Part shown: positions 46,765 to 56,492 of the stretch, piece after piece
Layout: each line of letters starts with the position of its first letter
Numbering within the stretch: the stretch's first letter is position 1
Assembly: GCA_019775845.1 (NCBI GenBank)
Contig: JADQAV010000044.1
Coordinates: 186,001 to 250,000, forward strand
DNA from: Myrmaecium sp. VS I D KN 1
Lineage: Eukaryota; Ascomycota; Dothideomycetes; Valsariales; Valsariaceae
Length of the DNA: 64,000 bases
Reading direction: 5' to 3'
Made by a program: the position numbers and the translations under genes
The notes under the pieces: generated by a model
What the model was told of the DNA's origin: nothing
The model's database searches: none
The model's input: only the letters and a program-made list of their open reading frames with translations

Positions 46765-49224
46765 TCAAACACCCTTAACACTCCCCCTCCCCGAATCAAC
46801 CACACTCACCCCATCCCCATCCCCATCCGCCTCCTCCTCATCCCCCCCTAACCCCTCACCATCGCCCAATCCAGCAACATCAAAACTGATCTTCCTCCCC
46901 CCTCCCAAGTCATCCCCCCAATTCACCCCCCCATTCCCATTCCTTGTCGGCGTTCCAGTAGCAATCGTCGCCGCCGTGCTGCGCCGCCGCAAGCTCCAGA
47001 GGCTGCGTTTGCGCCCGAGGCTCGATGCCGACGACGCGACCCCGGAGCCTGCACCCCCGGCTGCACCTGCGCCGCCGGAGCCGCCTGCCACGGAGGCAGG
47101 ACCGGAGCCGGGCCCTGCGGGGGTCGAAGGAATGATGCGGCTGATGTCCGCCGACGCCCGGCGGGAGGTGCGCAGGATGCGCGACGGGGTGGAGGCGGCC
47201 GAGGTCGAGGAAGGGATGTCGACGGGTTGCGTCTGGCTTAGACTGGTGGATTGGCTGCGGCCTCGTCCGCTACCTTTTTTACTCGGTGACGTGGTGGAGG
47301 CGCTGTTGGAGGAACCGGCTTGACTCAACGCCGTGCCGATCCGACGGAGGCCCCCGAAGGGCGGGCGTTTGGTGCGGGGTTGCTTTTTGCTGCTGGAGGT
47401 GGAGTTTTCTTCGTCTTGGTCGTCGTCTTGGTCTTCTTCGTCGTTGGCGGGGGTGGAGGTGGAGGTGGAGTTGAGCGGGGTGAAGGCGGGAACGGCGGGG
47501 GCGGATTGTTGGCGGAGCATTTGGATGCCGCCGCTGAGCGGGGGTGCGGGAGAGGGTGCGGATCCCACCGACGTGTGGTCAAGCAGCTTGCTGTGGTTGC
47601 TGCCGCTGCGACCGCTGGCTAGGGAGCCGCGGGAGAAGCTGCGGCGGACCGGGGGTGGTGGTGGTGGAACCGAGGCTGGGACTGCGGGGGCCGAGGTGGG
47701 CGCCGAGAGAGGTTGCCCCGCCGCGGGTGTCGGCGTCGGCGTGCCCGGTTCCTCCGCTGGCACGGCCGCCAGCACCGGCTGCGGAATCCGACTGCTCGCC
47801 CGTCCCGCCCGGCTGTTGATGGTGGCCTCGGCGTCGGAGCTTCGGCGGCGCAGCATGGCGACGTCTTTGACCCGCTCGCCCAGCCGTCGGAATCGGTTGC
47901 GGCTCGGCGTCGGGGTTTCCGGGACGGGCACGGGCGCGGGCACGGGCATCGCTGGTGTCTGCGCTGGCGCCGGCGTCGGTGCCGGTTCCGGCTCCCGTAC
48001 CAGTCGCTCCGGCTCCGCGGCTGGGGCTGAGGCTGGGGCTGAGGCGGGAAGGGGCGTTTGCGTCCCCTGATCGCTCGGCGGTTGCGGCGTCTGCGTCCCG
48101 CTTTCCTTCTGCGGCACGCGGGCTTCCAGCTCCGCCGCTTCGACGACGGCGGCGGGCGGGGGAGGCGGCGTTGCCGGTCGCGTCATCTCGGGCGCCGGTG
48201 CTGTGGTTGGTGCTGGTGCGGGTGCTGCTGCGGCGTCGGGGGGCGGCGGAGTTGGCTGGCGGGCTTCGGGTGCTGCCGGCGTCGCCTCCGCTTCCGTCTC
48301 CGCTGCCACCGTGGGCGGGGCGGTGGACTTGGGGCTGGGATCCTCGTCGCGCTCGTCTGGCGTCGGCATCGGCATCGGCATTGGCATTGGCATCTCCGGC
48401 TCGGCCGGTTGCGTCGGCTGTGACGGCGGAGGAGGAGGCGTGCGCGGCCGAAAGACGGCGGACGGGAGGAGCTCCGGGGAGTCCCCGTCTGGCAGGGCGG
48501 TTGGCGTGGTCGGGGTGACCTCGTCCAGGGCTAGGGAGAGGCGATTCTCGCTGCCGGCTTCCTCCCGGTGTGACTCGGCCTCCGGCACGGTCAGGCGTGG
48601 GCGTGGAGGGCTTGAGGCTGACGACGCCTCCGCCATCTCCACGACCGGCGCTGCCGGATGGGCCATCTCCGCTGCCTCCGCTGCCTCCGCCGCCCGAGCC
48701 GCCTCCACCATCTCCGCCGCCTTCGCTGCCTCCGCCGCCTCCGCAGCTTCCGCAGCCTCGGCGCGCGCCTCGGCTTCCGCTTCCTCCTGCAGAACCGCGG
48801 GAAGCGTCGTGGCTACGGTGGGCATGGTCAAGGGTGCGGCGACGGGCTCGGGCGCCGAGACGCTCCTGCTCAACGGCTGTGGACGTGGCGGGAGAGGAGG
48901 ACCTGCTTCCTCTTCCTCCTCCTCCTCCACTACCTCCTCCTGTACCGCCTCCGCCAGGTTCGTCATCGGTGGTGGAGGGTGGCTGGTCGGAGAAGCGGGA
49001 GGCGGGGTCGCGGGACTGGTCGTGATCGTCGGCGGACTGCTCTGGTGGCGCTGCGGCAAGGGTGGCGGCGGGTTGGTCGACACTGGTACTGCAGGTGGAG
49101 AGGTCGGAGCGGTTAGCTTGGTGGTCGTCAACGTGGCTGTAGTTGTGGCCGCGTGGTCGGTCGAGCTGCTGCTGCTGGCGGGCTGGCTCGGCAGGGTGGC
49201 GCCCACCGCCTTGGACAGCGCCAT
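46765..49224 (-). CDS. Alternative reading: separate 819-aa disordered protein gene
   Basis: If the BTB gene stops at 49474, this ORF would be its own gene, with a start at 49224 (MALSKAVGATLPSQPASS). No known domain. Features: PPxP-rich segments; an Ala/Glu helix-forming stretch (encoded about 48660-48790) with AEAAEAAEAAKAAEMVEAAR; a Met-Pro run MPMPMPMPMP; two GTQTP repeats (ESGTQTPQPP and DQGTQTPLPA); a basic helix NRFRRLGERVKDVAMLRRR; Ser-rich basic blocks; and near the C-terminus GRKRSLWSLRRRS. The frame stays open upstream of the ATG to the proposed splice acceptor at 49434, which supports fusion with the BTB exons. Confidence 0.4.
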   Translation of the reverse strand: MALSKAVGATLPSQPASSSSSTDHAATTTATLTTTKLTAPTSPPAVPVSTNPPPPLPQRHQSSPPTITTSPATPPPASPTSHPPPPMTNLAEAVQEEVVEEEEEEEAGPPLPPRPQPLSRSVSAPEPVAAPLTMPTVATTLPAVLQEEAEAEARAEAAEAAEAAEAAKAAEMVEAARAAEAAEAAEMAHPAAPVVEMAEASSASSPPRPRLTVPEAESHREEAGSENRLSLALDEVTPTTPTALPDGDSPELLPSAVFRPRTPPPPPSQPTQPAEPEMPMPMPMPMPTPDERDEDPSPKSTAPPTVAAETEAEATPAAPEARQPTPPPPDAAAAPAPAPTTAPAPEMTRPATPPPPPAAVVEAAELEARVPQKESGTQTPQPPSDQGTQTPLPASAPASAPAAEPERLVREPEPAPTPAPAQTPAMPVPAPVPVPETPTPSRNRFRRLGERVKDVAMLRRRSSDAEATINSRAGRASSRIPQPVLAAVPAEEPGTPTPTPAAGQPLSAPTSAPAVPASVPPPPPPVRRSFSRGSLASGRSGSNHSKLLDHTSVGSAPSPAPPLSGGIQMLRQQSAPAVPAFTPLNSTSTSTPANDEEDQDDDQDEENSTSSSKKQPRTKRPPFGGLRRIGTALSQAGSSNSASTTSPSKKGSGRGRSQSTSLSQTQPVDIPSSTSAASTPSRILRTSRRASADISRIIPSTPAGPGSGPASVAGGSGGAGAAGGAGSGVASSASSLGRKRSLWSLRRRSTAATIATGTPTRNGNGGVNWGDDLGGGRKISFDVAGLGDGEGLGGDEEEADGDGDGVSVVDSGRGSVKGV

Positions 49225-50674
49225 CACGGCGGGTGAGGGTGGTCGGGGATAGAGGAGGCGAAGGAGGGTAGGGATGGGTGAAGATGGTTCGGGGGAGGCG
49301 TGGTGTAAAGCCTGGGTTGCTGTAGTTAGGGGGGGTTGGTTATTGCGTGCTTTGCGGAACGCGAGACAGAAACGAAAGCGGGACGGTGGGAGCGACGGCG
49401 CGGACGCCGGGGCGGGTTGCTCGTGCGGTGGTGCTGGCGAAGGATAAACCGACCGCACGCGGCGACAGAAGTTTTAGATGCGAGATTGTGATTTACCTTG
49501 TTTGCCTTTGGACGGGCGGATCGGACAGGCCATGCCGGCCTCGTGGTCGTGGTAGGCGCAGTCGTCGCCCTCGGTGGGGTCGTCGAAGAGCATGCCGCCG
49601 GTGCCGTTCTTGATCGCCTTGACGAGCTCGACGGCGAAGTCGGCGTTGTCCTCGAAGCACTGCCGGTACGCCTCCGCGTCCTTCTCCGCGTCCGGGTCCA
49701 TGATCTGCCGGGCGGCGATGAGGACCATGAGCTTGCGGAAGGGCGAGCCCCGGACGCTGGCCCGGTAGATCTCGTCGATCTCCTCGGCGTCGGGGACGAG
49801 GCGAGCCTGGCGCAGCCCTTTACGGTACTGGTCCATGGCGATGTTCTTCAGCTGGGGCATGCCGAAGCGTTCGCAGAGGAGGTAGAGCTTGTGGCAGGCG
49901 ACGGCATAGTCGTACTTGCGGTCGGCATCGGGAAGGTCGGAGACGTCATCGATCTTGCCCTGGTAGAGCCACTTTACAAGCAGCTCGAAACCGGCGGGGT
50001 CGAAGTCGGTCAGGTCGAGCTTGCATTCCGGATGCTTGTTGGCCTCGGTGGGGAGCAGCTCGTCGGCGAGGTAGGCGGAGTGATGGCAGAGGAGGTTGCG
50101 GTGGACGGCCCAGTGGTGCTTGGTCTTGCCGACGTAGACGTCCACGATGGGACCGGCGAGCAGTCTGGCGCGGAGGTTAGCATCGCGGAGGGGATCGGAT
50201 GGGCCTGGAAGGACGCCGCACGAGCGGGGCGGGGGACCGTCGTCCGGCGGCAGGTGAGCGGCGCGGGCGGGGGTCGCGGCGGACCGGAGGGGCAGGGGAG
50301 GGAGGGGGAGGGGAACGGGGAGGGGAACGAAGCGGGAGAGGAGGGCGTAGAGACGAGCGAGCAAGGCCCGGAGCGCGCGGAGAGTGGACTCGGCGCGACG
50401 AAAGCAGAAGAGGAACATATTCAGAAGGATGGAGGAGAAGAACGACATACTCGGCATACATGGGCGCGGGCGCATCGCCTATATCACCGTGGGCCATGCG
50501 GAGGCGAGCGTTGCGTGGAGGGGGAGGATAGGCGAAGTCGCGATAGTAGACGTAGCCGTACACGATCTTATACGACGACGACGACAACGACGGCAACGAC
50601 GGCAACGACGGCGACAACGAGGCGGGCGCAGGGGAGGGTGACAGCTGGTCGGCGGGTGGAAGGGGGGAGGACAT
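46765..50674 (-). CDS. BTB/POZ protein, probably spliced to a long disordered Pro/Ala-rich C-terminus
   Basis: Exons 50674-50451 and 50164-49497 encode the BTB part: the intron 50165-50450 (286 nt) has donor GTATGT, branch ATGCTAAC and acceptor CGCGCCAG. The BTB fold starts at about residue 76 (LLAGPIVDVYVGKTKHHWAV, LLCHHSAYLADELLPTE, FELLVKWLYQGKI), followed by a helical C-terminal region (ACHKLYLLCERFGMPQLKN) and a His/Cys segment CAYHDHEAGMACP. If translation reads on, a stop comes at 49474 (309 aa). A further candidate intron 49434-49496 (GTAAAT, branch CTAAA, acceptor CGCCAG, 63 nt) joins in frame to exon 49433-46765, giving 1186 aa in total with a Pro/Ala/Ser/Glu-rich disordered tail. 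BTB proteins are often Cul3 adaptors; that role is inference. The fused model is my preference, not proven; two tandem genes remain possible. Confidence 0.6.
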
Positions 50675-51221
50675 GGGCTGCGGCGGCGGAGGTGGCCTCT
50701 ATTTGTAGGGGCCACGCAGGCTGGCGGCGCATGGTGGAGATGCGCGCGATGACGCTCGGAAAGGGATGAGCTGGATGGACGGGAAGGGATTGGGAGGGGG
50801 AGGGGGAGGGGGAGAGGAGGGAATGTGTGAACGTGTGGATGTGTGGATGTGTGGATGTGAATGGGGGGGGGGGGGGATGGCGTACGGGAGGGATGGGGAG
50901 GGGTGGAAGGGATGAGATGGCAGCCGAGTCCGGTGCGCTGTACCAGGCCGGCTGGCGGGACGTGGAGCGACTGGCAGGGATGCTCGCTGAGATCGGGGCG
51001 GGCGGCTGGTGAGCCTTCTGGTTGGATGGATGGCGGGGGGGAAGGAGAAGAGGGGGAGGAGGGGAAGGTAGTCAGAGAGAGAGAGAGAGAGATGGGCAGG
51101 CAGACTATGGATGGATGGGCTGGATGGACTGGATGGGATGGCATGGCATGAGCATTGGCACCTCTACCTACCAGTACGGATAGTGGGATGGCTGGTCTCT
51201 ACAGTACTACAGTAGCTGGTC

Positions 51222-51291
51222 TGGCTGGATGACTGGATGACTGGTTGACTGGTTGACGGGTTGACGGGTTGACGGGCGGTTGACGGGAGGG
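51222..51291. repeat. Degenerate minisatellite, GACTGGTT / GACGGGTT units
   Basis: Roughly eight tandem units of 8-9 bp that drift from TGGATGACTGG through GGTTGACTGG to GGTTGACGGG. Lies in the BTB-CTF18 intergenic region. Confidence 0.8.
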
Positions 51292-52228
51292 GTCGGGGAA
51301 GATAGATCCCTTCATGTCACTGACTAGTCGATTAGGTGCCGGATTAGAGGTCTCAGGAGGAGGAGGAGGAGAGGAGAGGGCCGTATAGTAGATAGAGTGT
51401 GAGGGGTGAGGCAACCAGTGCATGTACATTAGTACTTCGTATGTCACTAGCAGAGTGTGAGGCACCGACAGGACCCCATCCACGCCCATCCAACCTGCGA
51501 CGTGGTGGTTCCCTCTCACCGCCATTGTCCGATCATCCATCGATCGCGGCCTGTGCGTCTCTCTTCCTCTCTCTCTCCCTCATTCACTCTCTCGCTTGCC
51601 CCCTCCTCATCCACTTCTCTTCCCCTCCTGATGCCCCACGATACGCTCCTCGACCTTCCCTTCCCTTCCCCTCCTCCCCTCTCTTGGGGGGGCTGGGCAG
51701 AGCTCCGAGGTGGCAGAGGTGGCAGGTATAGTCAGATGGCATGTGAGAGGTGGCATGTGTCATGTCACGGCTCTCTTTCCTCTCATCTCGTCTCGTCTGC
51801 TGCGCTGTGCTGTACCTGACATGATGATGACCGGGGGACAGCGGAACAACTGGCATGGATGCCGGCTATGCCCGCTGGCGGGCGCTGGCTGCTGCCTGTT
51901 CATTTGATGTATGGTGAGGTAGGTAACTCCGTACTGCACCTCCTGTCGTTTCGTGGAACCAAAAATACTCCGAGCCTGCCCCCCTCCCTCCCAGCCTCGC
52001 GCGCACGGCGGCAGCTGCGGCGGCGGCGGCGGCGGGAAAGCGGAGAAGGATCGAGGAAGAACTTGGGGAGCTCGTGCCGCCGTGCGCCCTTCCTGTCATG
52101 CCTTAGGCCGCATGGACACGTCGTGTGTGATTCCTCGGGAACGACAGCGCTTTCTGCCTAACCTAAAAATATTCATGGCTCAGGCATCCACCAACGACCA
52201 CAGGGCACATGTTTCCACTCTACGCGCG

Positions 52229-52252
52229 ACGCGTTCCAGACCGCCGACGCGT
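52229..52252. promoter_or_regulatory. Two MCB boxes (ACGCGT) upstream of CTF18
   Basis: Perfect palindromic ACGCGT at 52229-52234 and 52247-52252, 18 bp apart and about 130-150 bp before the CTF18 start codon; the second sits in the extended form GACGCGTTTC. MCB boxes bind MBF (Mbp1-Swi6) and drive G1/S transcription of replication genes in yeasts. Function here is inferred. Confidence 0.6.
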
Positions 52253-52379
52253 TTCACCCACCGCCTGTTCGTTTGCATCGCGCACAACCACCCACACCCA
52301 CATTCACACTCCACCCAGAGAACCCACACGGGAGCAGTTCACTTACCCACAGCCAAGAGACCAGTTCTCGCCGGGTTTG

Positions 52380-55300
52380 ATGGTTTGCTCGTCTCCACAG
52401 CTGCCCTCTTCCTTCGATCCTGCCATCCACCTGCACTCCGACTTCGATCACAACGACCTCCACAGCGTCGATCCACCGGTACCGCCCTCCTCCCACGCCG
52501 ACGAACTCGAGGCCTTGCACCTTCAGGTCGCAGAGACAGCCGCGGCCAGAACTAGAGACGGCGTCGTCATCCAGCACCGAGCCTGGAGACTGCAGGACGT
52601 CTTTCGCAGCGACTCGGACTGCCTCGTCGGTATGCAATTGGCGTACGCATCCGTCTCTGCTACTCTTTCTAACCATCCCACCTTGTAGATACCCCCTTGA
52701 AGCGATTGAGGCCCGTGACTACACCGACGACACGATCGCATTCGCACTCGAACACCGTCATTCCGCCATCCTCACCTCCCTCCATCCACATGCCTCTCAT
52801 GTCATCCCCACCCGCCTATCCGGCTACCTCGTCCCCGCCGCAATCGCCTCGGAAACGACGGAAGCTCGATGAACGCCGGGACCCTCTCAAGAAGACGGAT
52901 GGCAACAAGGCAAAGGTCTTTGGCGGATTCATCATGGACGACGACAGCGACGACGAAGACGATGCGATGCCACGAATCAAACCCCCGACCACGAGAACCA
53001 ATCTCCTCGCCGAACTCGACGAACTCCCACCCGTCACGGCCTACTTTTCCCAACCAGCACAATCTCAACAAGAAAACCAGGAGGCAATTGAAGCACCCCA
53101 AGAGCCGCCGATGCAACTCGATGACACGCCACCGTCCACTCTGGACCCCTCCAAACGACCCCAGACCATGACTACCTCCACCGGCCGCACTTTCTACGTC
53201 GCCCAGCGTCGCCCTTCCCCGAAGCAGACCTACGAGCAGCTAATCGCCTCCCGCTCCGCCGCCGCCCCGGGCCGCGCACGCACATCATATTACGGCATCG
53301 ACATCCACCAGCTCCTCGACGACGCCGCCGCCGAGAACGCCGCCGCCCTGGCGCAGGCCCAACGCGAGGCCGAAGCCGACGCTGAAGCCGCCCTGCGGCG
53401 CTCCGTGGAGCAGAGCCCGCCCTCCAAGTCCAGCAAGCCTAGCCGCACACTGATGTGGACGGAGAAGTACCGGGCGCGCAAGTTCACCGACCTGGTCGGA
53501 GACGAGCGCACCCACCGGGCCGTCCTCAAGTGGCTCAAGTCGTGGGACCCCATCGTCTTCCCTGGGCTGAGCCGGCACCGAGCTAAGAAGGCGAGGTCCA
53601 CTGCGATGACGGGAGGGGCGGAGGAGTCGGAGCCCCAGCGGAAGAAGATCTTGCTGCTCACCGGACCCCCCGGACTGGGCAAGACGACCCTGGCCCACGT
53701 CTGCGCACGCCAGGCTGGGTACGAGGTCCAGGAGATCAACGCGAGCGACGAGCGCAGCGGCAACGTCGTCCGCGGCCGCATCCGGGATATGGTTGGGACG
53801 GAGAACGTGCGGGGGGTGGAGGCGAAGGCGGAGAATGGGGCCAAGGTGCGCAAGGCGGGGCGGCCTGTTGCCGTCGTAGTGGATGAGGTGGATGGCGTGG
53901 TGGGCGGCAATACCGGCGGCGGCGGCGGTGGCGAGGGCGGCTTCATCAAGGCGCTCATCGACTTGGTCAACCTGGACGCGCGGAACGCGGCGACCACAGG
54001 GGGTGGCTCCCACGCGCCCGCCCGCAAGAAGAAGGGCGATCGCTTCCGCCTGCTCCGCCCGCTGATCCTCATCTGCAACGACGTCTACCATCCGGCCCTG
54101 CGCCCGCTGCGCCAGTCCGGCGTCGCCGAGATCGTCCACGTGCGCAAGCCGCCGCTGGCCATGGTCGCGCAGCGGCTGTATGAGATCTTCGTGCGCGAGG
54201 GCGTGCCCGCCGACGCCGACGGCGTCCGCCGCCTGTGCGAGGCCACGTGGGGCGTCACCAGCCGGAAGGAAGGCGGCTCGGGCGCTGGCGCTGGCACCGG
54301 CGACGGCGATCTGCGCGGCGTGCTCGTGGTGGGGGAGTGGGTTGCGCGCCGCCTGCGCGCCGCTGGCGGACCGGATACCGAAACCCCCCGCCTCACCCGC
54401 CAATGGGTCGAGCAGTCGCTCCTGGACTCGCTCGCCCACGGCGGCGACGCGTCACGCAGCCTCGGCCGCGGCGGCGTCCGCGAGATCGTCGAGCGCGTCT
54501 TCACCGAGGGCGGAGGGTTCGCGCGCACGCCCGGGCGGGATGACGCCACTTCCACCTCCGCCGCCGCCGCCGCCGGACCCATCGGCGTAGCAGAAGCCCA
54601 CAAGCGCCGCGCGATCGAGCGACTCACCGAAATGATCCACACCGCAGGGGACGGGGTGGAGCGGATCGTCACCGAGTGCTTCGCCACCTACCCCACCCAG
54701 CCCTACCAAGACGACACCTTCCTCTCCAAACCCGACCGCGCGCTCTCCTGGCTCGGCTTCGCCGACGGCCTGCTCGCCGCCGTGCACGCGCGGCAGGCGT
54801 GGGAGCTGCACCCTTACCTCGCCACCCCGGTGCTCGCGTTCCACGACCTCTTCGCCGCGAGCACGCGCTTCACCGCTAATACTACCGCTTCCGCTTCCGC
54901 CGCCGCCGATGCCCTGGATGCGGCTGCGCAGGTGCACCCCTTCCTCACCCCGCACGCCCCCTTCGCCGCCGCCGACGCGCTCAAGCTGCACTCCGCCACC
55001 CTGGCGTCGCTGGCGCAGGGCCTGCCGCTGCCGCTCGCGCGCCATTTTCCGGGCGGGGGTGGCGCCACCACGACCGCGCGTCTGGCGGCGGAGCTGCTGC
55101 CGTGGCTCCTGCGCATGCTGAGTCCGCGCGTGGCGCCGGTGGTGCTGAGCGCTGGTGGTGGGGGTGGTGGGGCGAAGGGCCCGTCGATGGCCTCGACGAC
55201 GGCGACGGCGACGGTGCGGCGGGAGTCGGAGCGCGTGCTGGTGAGGAGGGCGGCGGGGGTGATGGTCGCGACGGGGTTGGGGATGGAGAGGGTGAGGGTG

Positions 55301-55864
55301 GATCATGATGCTGGTGTTGGTGCTGCTGCGGCTGCTGGGGCTGGGGGGTGGGTGTGGAGGTTTGTGCCGGATGTGGAAGGGTGGGGGGCGTTTGAGATGT
55401 TGAGTAGGTCTGCGGGTGAGGGGGCTGGGGGTGCGGGGAAGGTCAGGTTTGCGGTGAGACAGGTGGTGGAGGGGGAGTGGAGGGCGGAGGTTAAGAGGTT
55501 GGAGGGGGTGAGGGCTGTTAGGAGGGGGGGTGGGGTTGGTGGGGTGGGTGGTGCGGTTGCTGCTGGGGTGGATGGGGAGGTGGAGGAGAGGAAGGATGGG
55601 GAGGCCAAGGTGGAGGTGCCGAGGAAAGTGAAGAGGGACTTTTTCGGGAGGGTGATCGAGGGCGGACAGGCTGTGGCTGCTGGGGGTGGGAAGGAAGACG
55701 GGAGTGAAGACGGGAGTATGGGGATAGGGAGGAAAAGGAGGAAGGTTGATGGCGGTGAGGATGGTGAAGCTGGAGAGGGCCGGGTGTGGGTGAGTTTCCA
55801 TGAGGGCTTCTCGAATGCGGTCCGCAAGCCGGTTACGTTGGGGGAGTTGATGGCGGGGCTGTGA
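52380..55864 (+). CDS. CTF18: Ctf18/Chl12, large subunit of the alternative PCNA clamp loader
   Basis: AAA+ ATPase of the Ctf18-RFC complex, needed for sister-chromatid cohesion and replication checkpoint. Exons 52380-52629 and 52689-55864 (intron 59 nt, branch CTAAC, acceptor CTTGTAG); 1141 aa. The N-terminus has an NLS next to a CDK-like site, PQSPRKRRKLDER. The RFC-box region starts LMWTEKYRARKFTDLVGDE; Walker A is GPPGLGKTT (about 408-416), then INASDERSGNVV, Walker B VVVDEVDG, LILICNDVYHPALRPLR (sensor 1). A Gly-rich insert GGNTGGGGGGEGG follows Walker B. The long C-terminal half (HKRRAIERLTEMIHTAGDGV) matches Ctf18 rather than Rfc1, Elg1 or Rad24, and it ends in PVTLGELMAGL, resembling the Dcc1/Ctf8-binding tail. 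Confidence 0.92.
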
Positions 55865-56492
55865 CTTCAATTGTAGAGCACTTTGCTTTGCTTTTGCTTT
55901 GCTTTTGCTTTGCTTTGCGGCTGATGGCTCTTTCTTGCTCTTTGTCTATGGTTAACACCTAAAATCTCTTTACTTCGCTCTTAAAAGATTTCCAGGTTGT
56001 TGGTATATTTATGTATCCGTGAAGAGTTGGGGAGTCGTGCCTGGCTATTCCGTACTGGCTATTCCGTACCCGGTGAGTAGGGCAAGCACGTGACACCGCG
56101 CTCCCGTGCTTCCGTCCTCCTCGCGTTCCGCCTGTGCCCACTTCCACCTCCACCTCACCTCGCCGGACTTTGGCTGGAGCATACTACATCACCCTCCTCT
56201 TCCAACCAAGATACATACCTTTCCTGTTCCGCTATTGGTGGCCGAGAGTTCCGGTTTGAGGGACTCCTCCATTCCTCTCCCTTTTGGCTTCTCTCCCGCC
56301 GCCGATCCACGACCGCCGACGCGGGACCCACCTACGATCGATTGAACGTCTGCCTACTGTGGTCTGTACTGTACTGAGCTGGGATATATACGTCCTTCCC
56401 TCTAGGTCCCTACGCGGGCCAGCGCAGCGACTCGTCCAACCAAACCACCAACGACCGCCCAAAAAGCCAGACAGCAAGAAAAGCAAACCCCA
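55865..56492. promoter_or_regulatory. CTF18 3' flank and PMS1 promoter
   Basis: Directly after the CTF18 stop is a CTTTGCTTTTG-type tandem repeat (about 55881-55917). A perfect tandem 14-mer CTGGCTATTCCGTA x2 lies at 56041-56068, an E-box CACGTG at 56087-56092, and a partial MCB ACGCGG at 56319-56324, about 170 bp before the PMS1 start. Confidence 0.45.
56041..56068. repeat. Perfect tandem duplication of a 14-mer
   Basis: CTGGCTATTCCGTA twice head to tail, in the PMS1 promoter. The 11-mer core GGCTATTCCGT also occurs once at 8162-8172, upstream of ACH1. Confidence 0.9.

Larger units (their letters stand above)
50675..52379. promoter_or_regulatory. 1.7 kb divergent region between the BTB gene and CTF18, with tandem repeats
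   Basis: Contents: GGATGTGT repeats at 50835-50860; a G14 run at 50863-50876; an AG dinucleotide run at 51076-51091; a degenerate minisatellite of GACTGGTT/GACGGGTT units at about 51222-51291; GC-rich CGGCGG runs at 52018-52033; and two MCB boxes (listed separately). Small ORFs lack family character. Confidence 0.5.

Noticed and set aside
48203-49252. 349-codon plus-strand Gly/Ala/Ser-rich ORF opposite the disordered exon
   Set aside because: Either strand is open because of GC-rich simple composition; the minus frame is longer, joins by splicing to BTB exons and has varied motifs.
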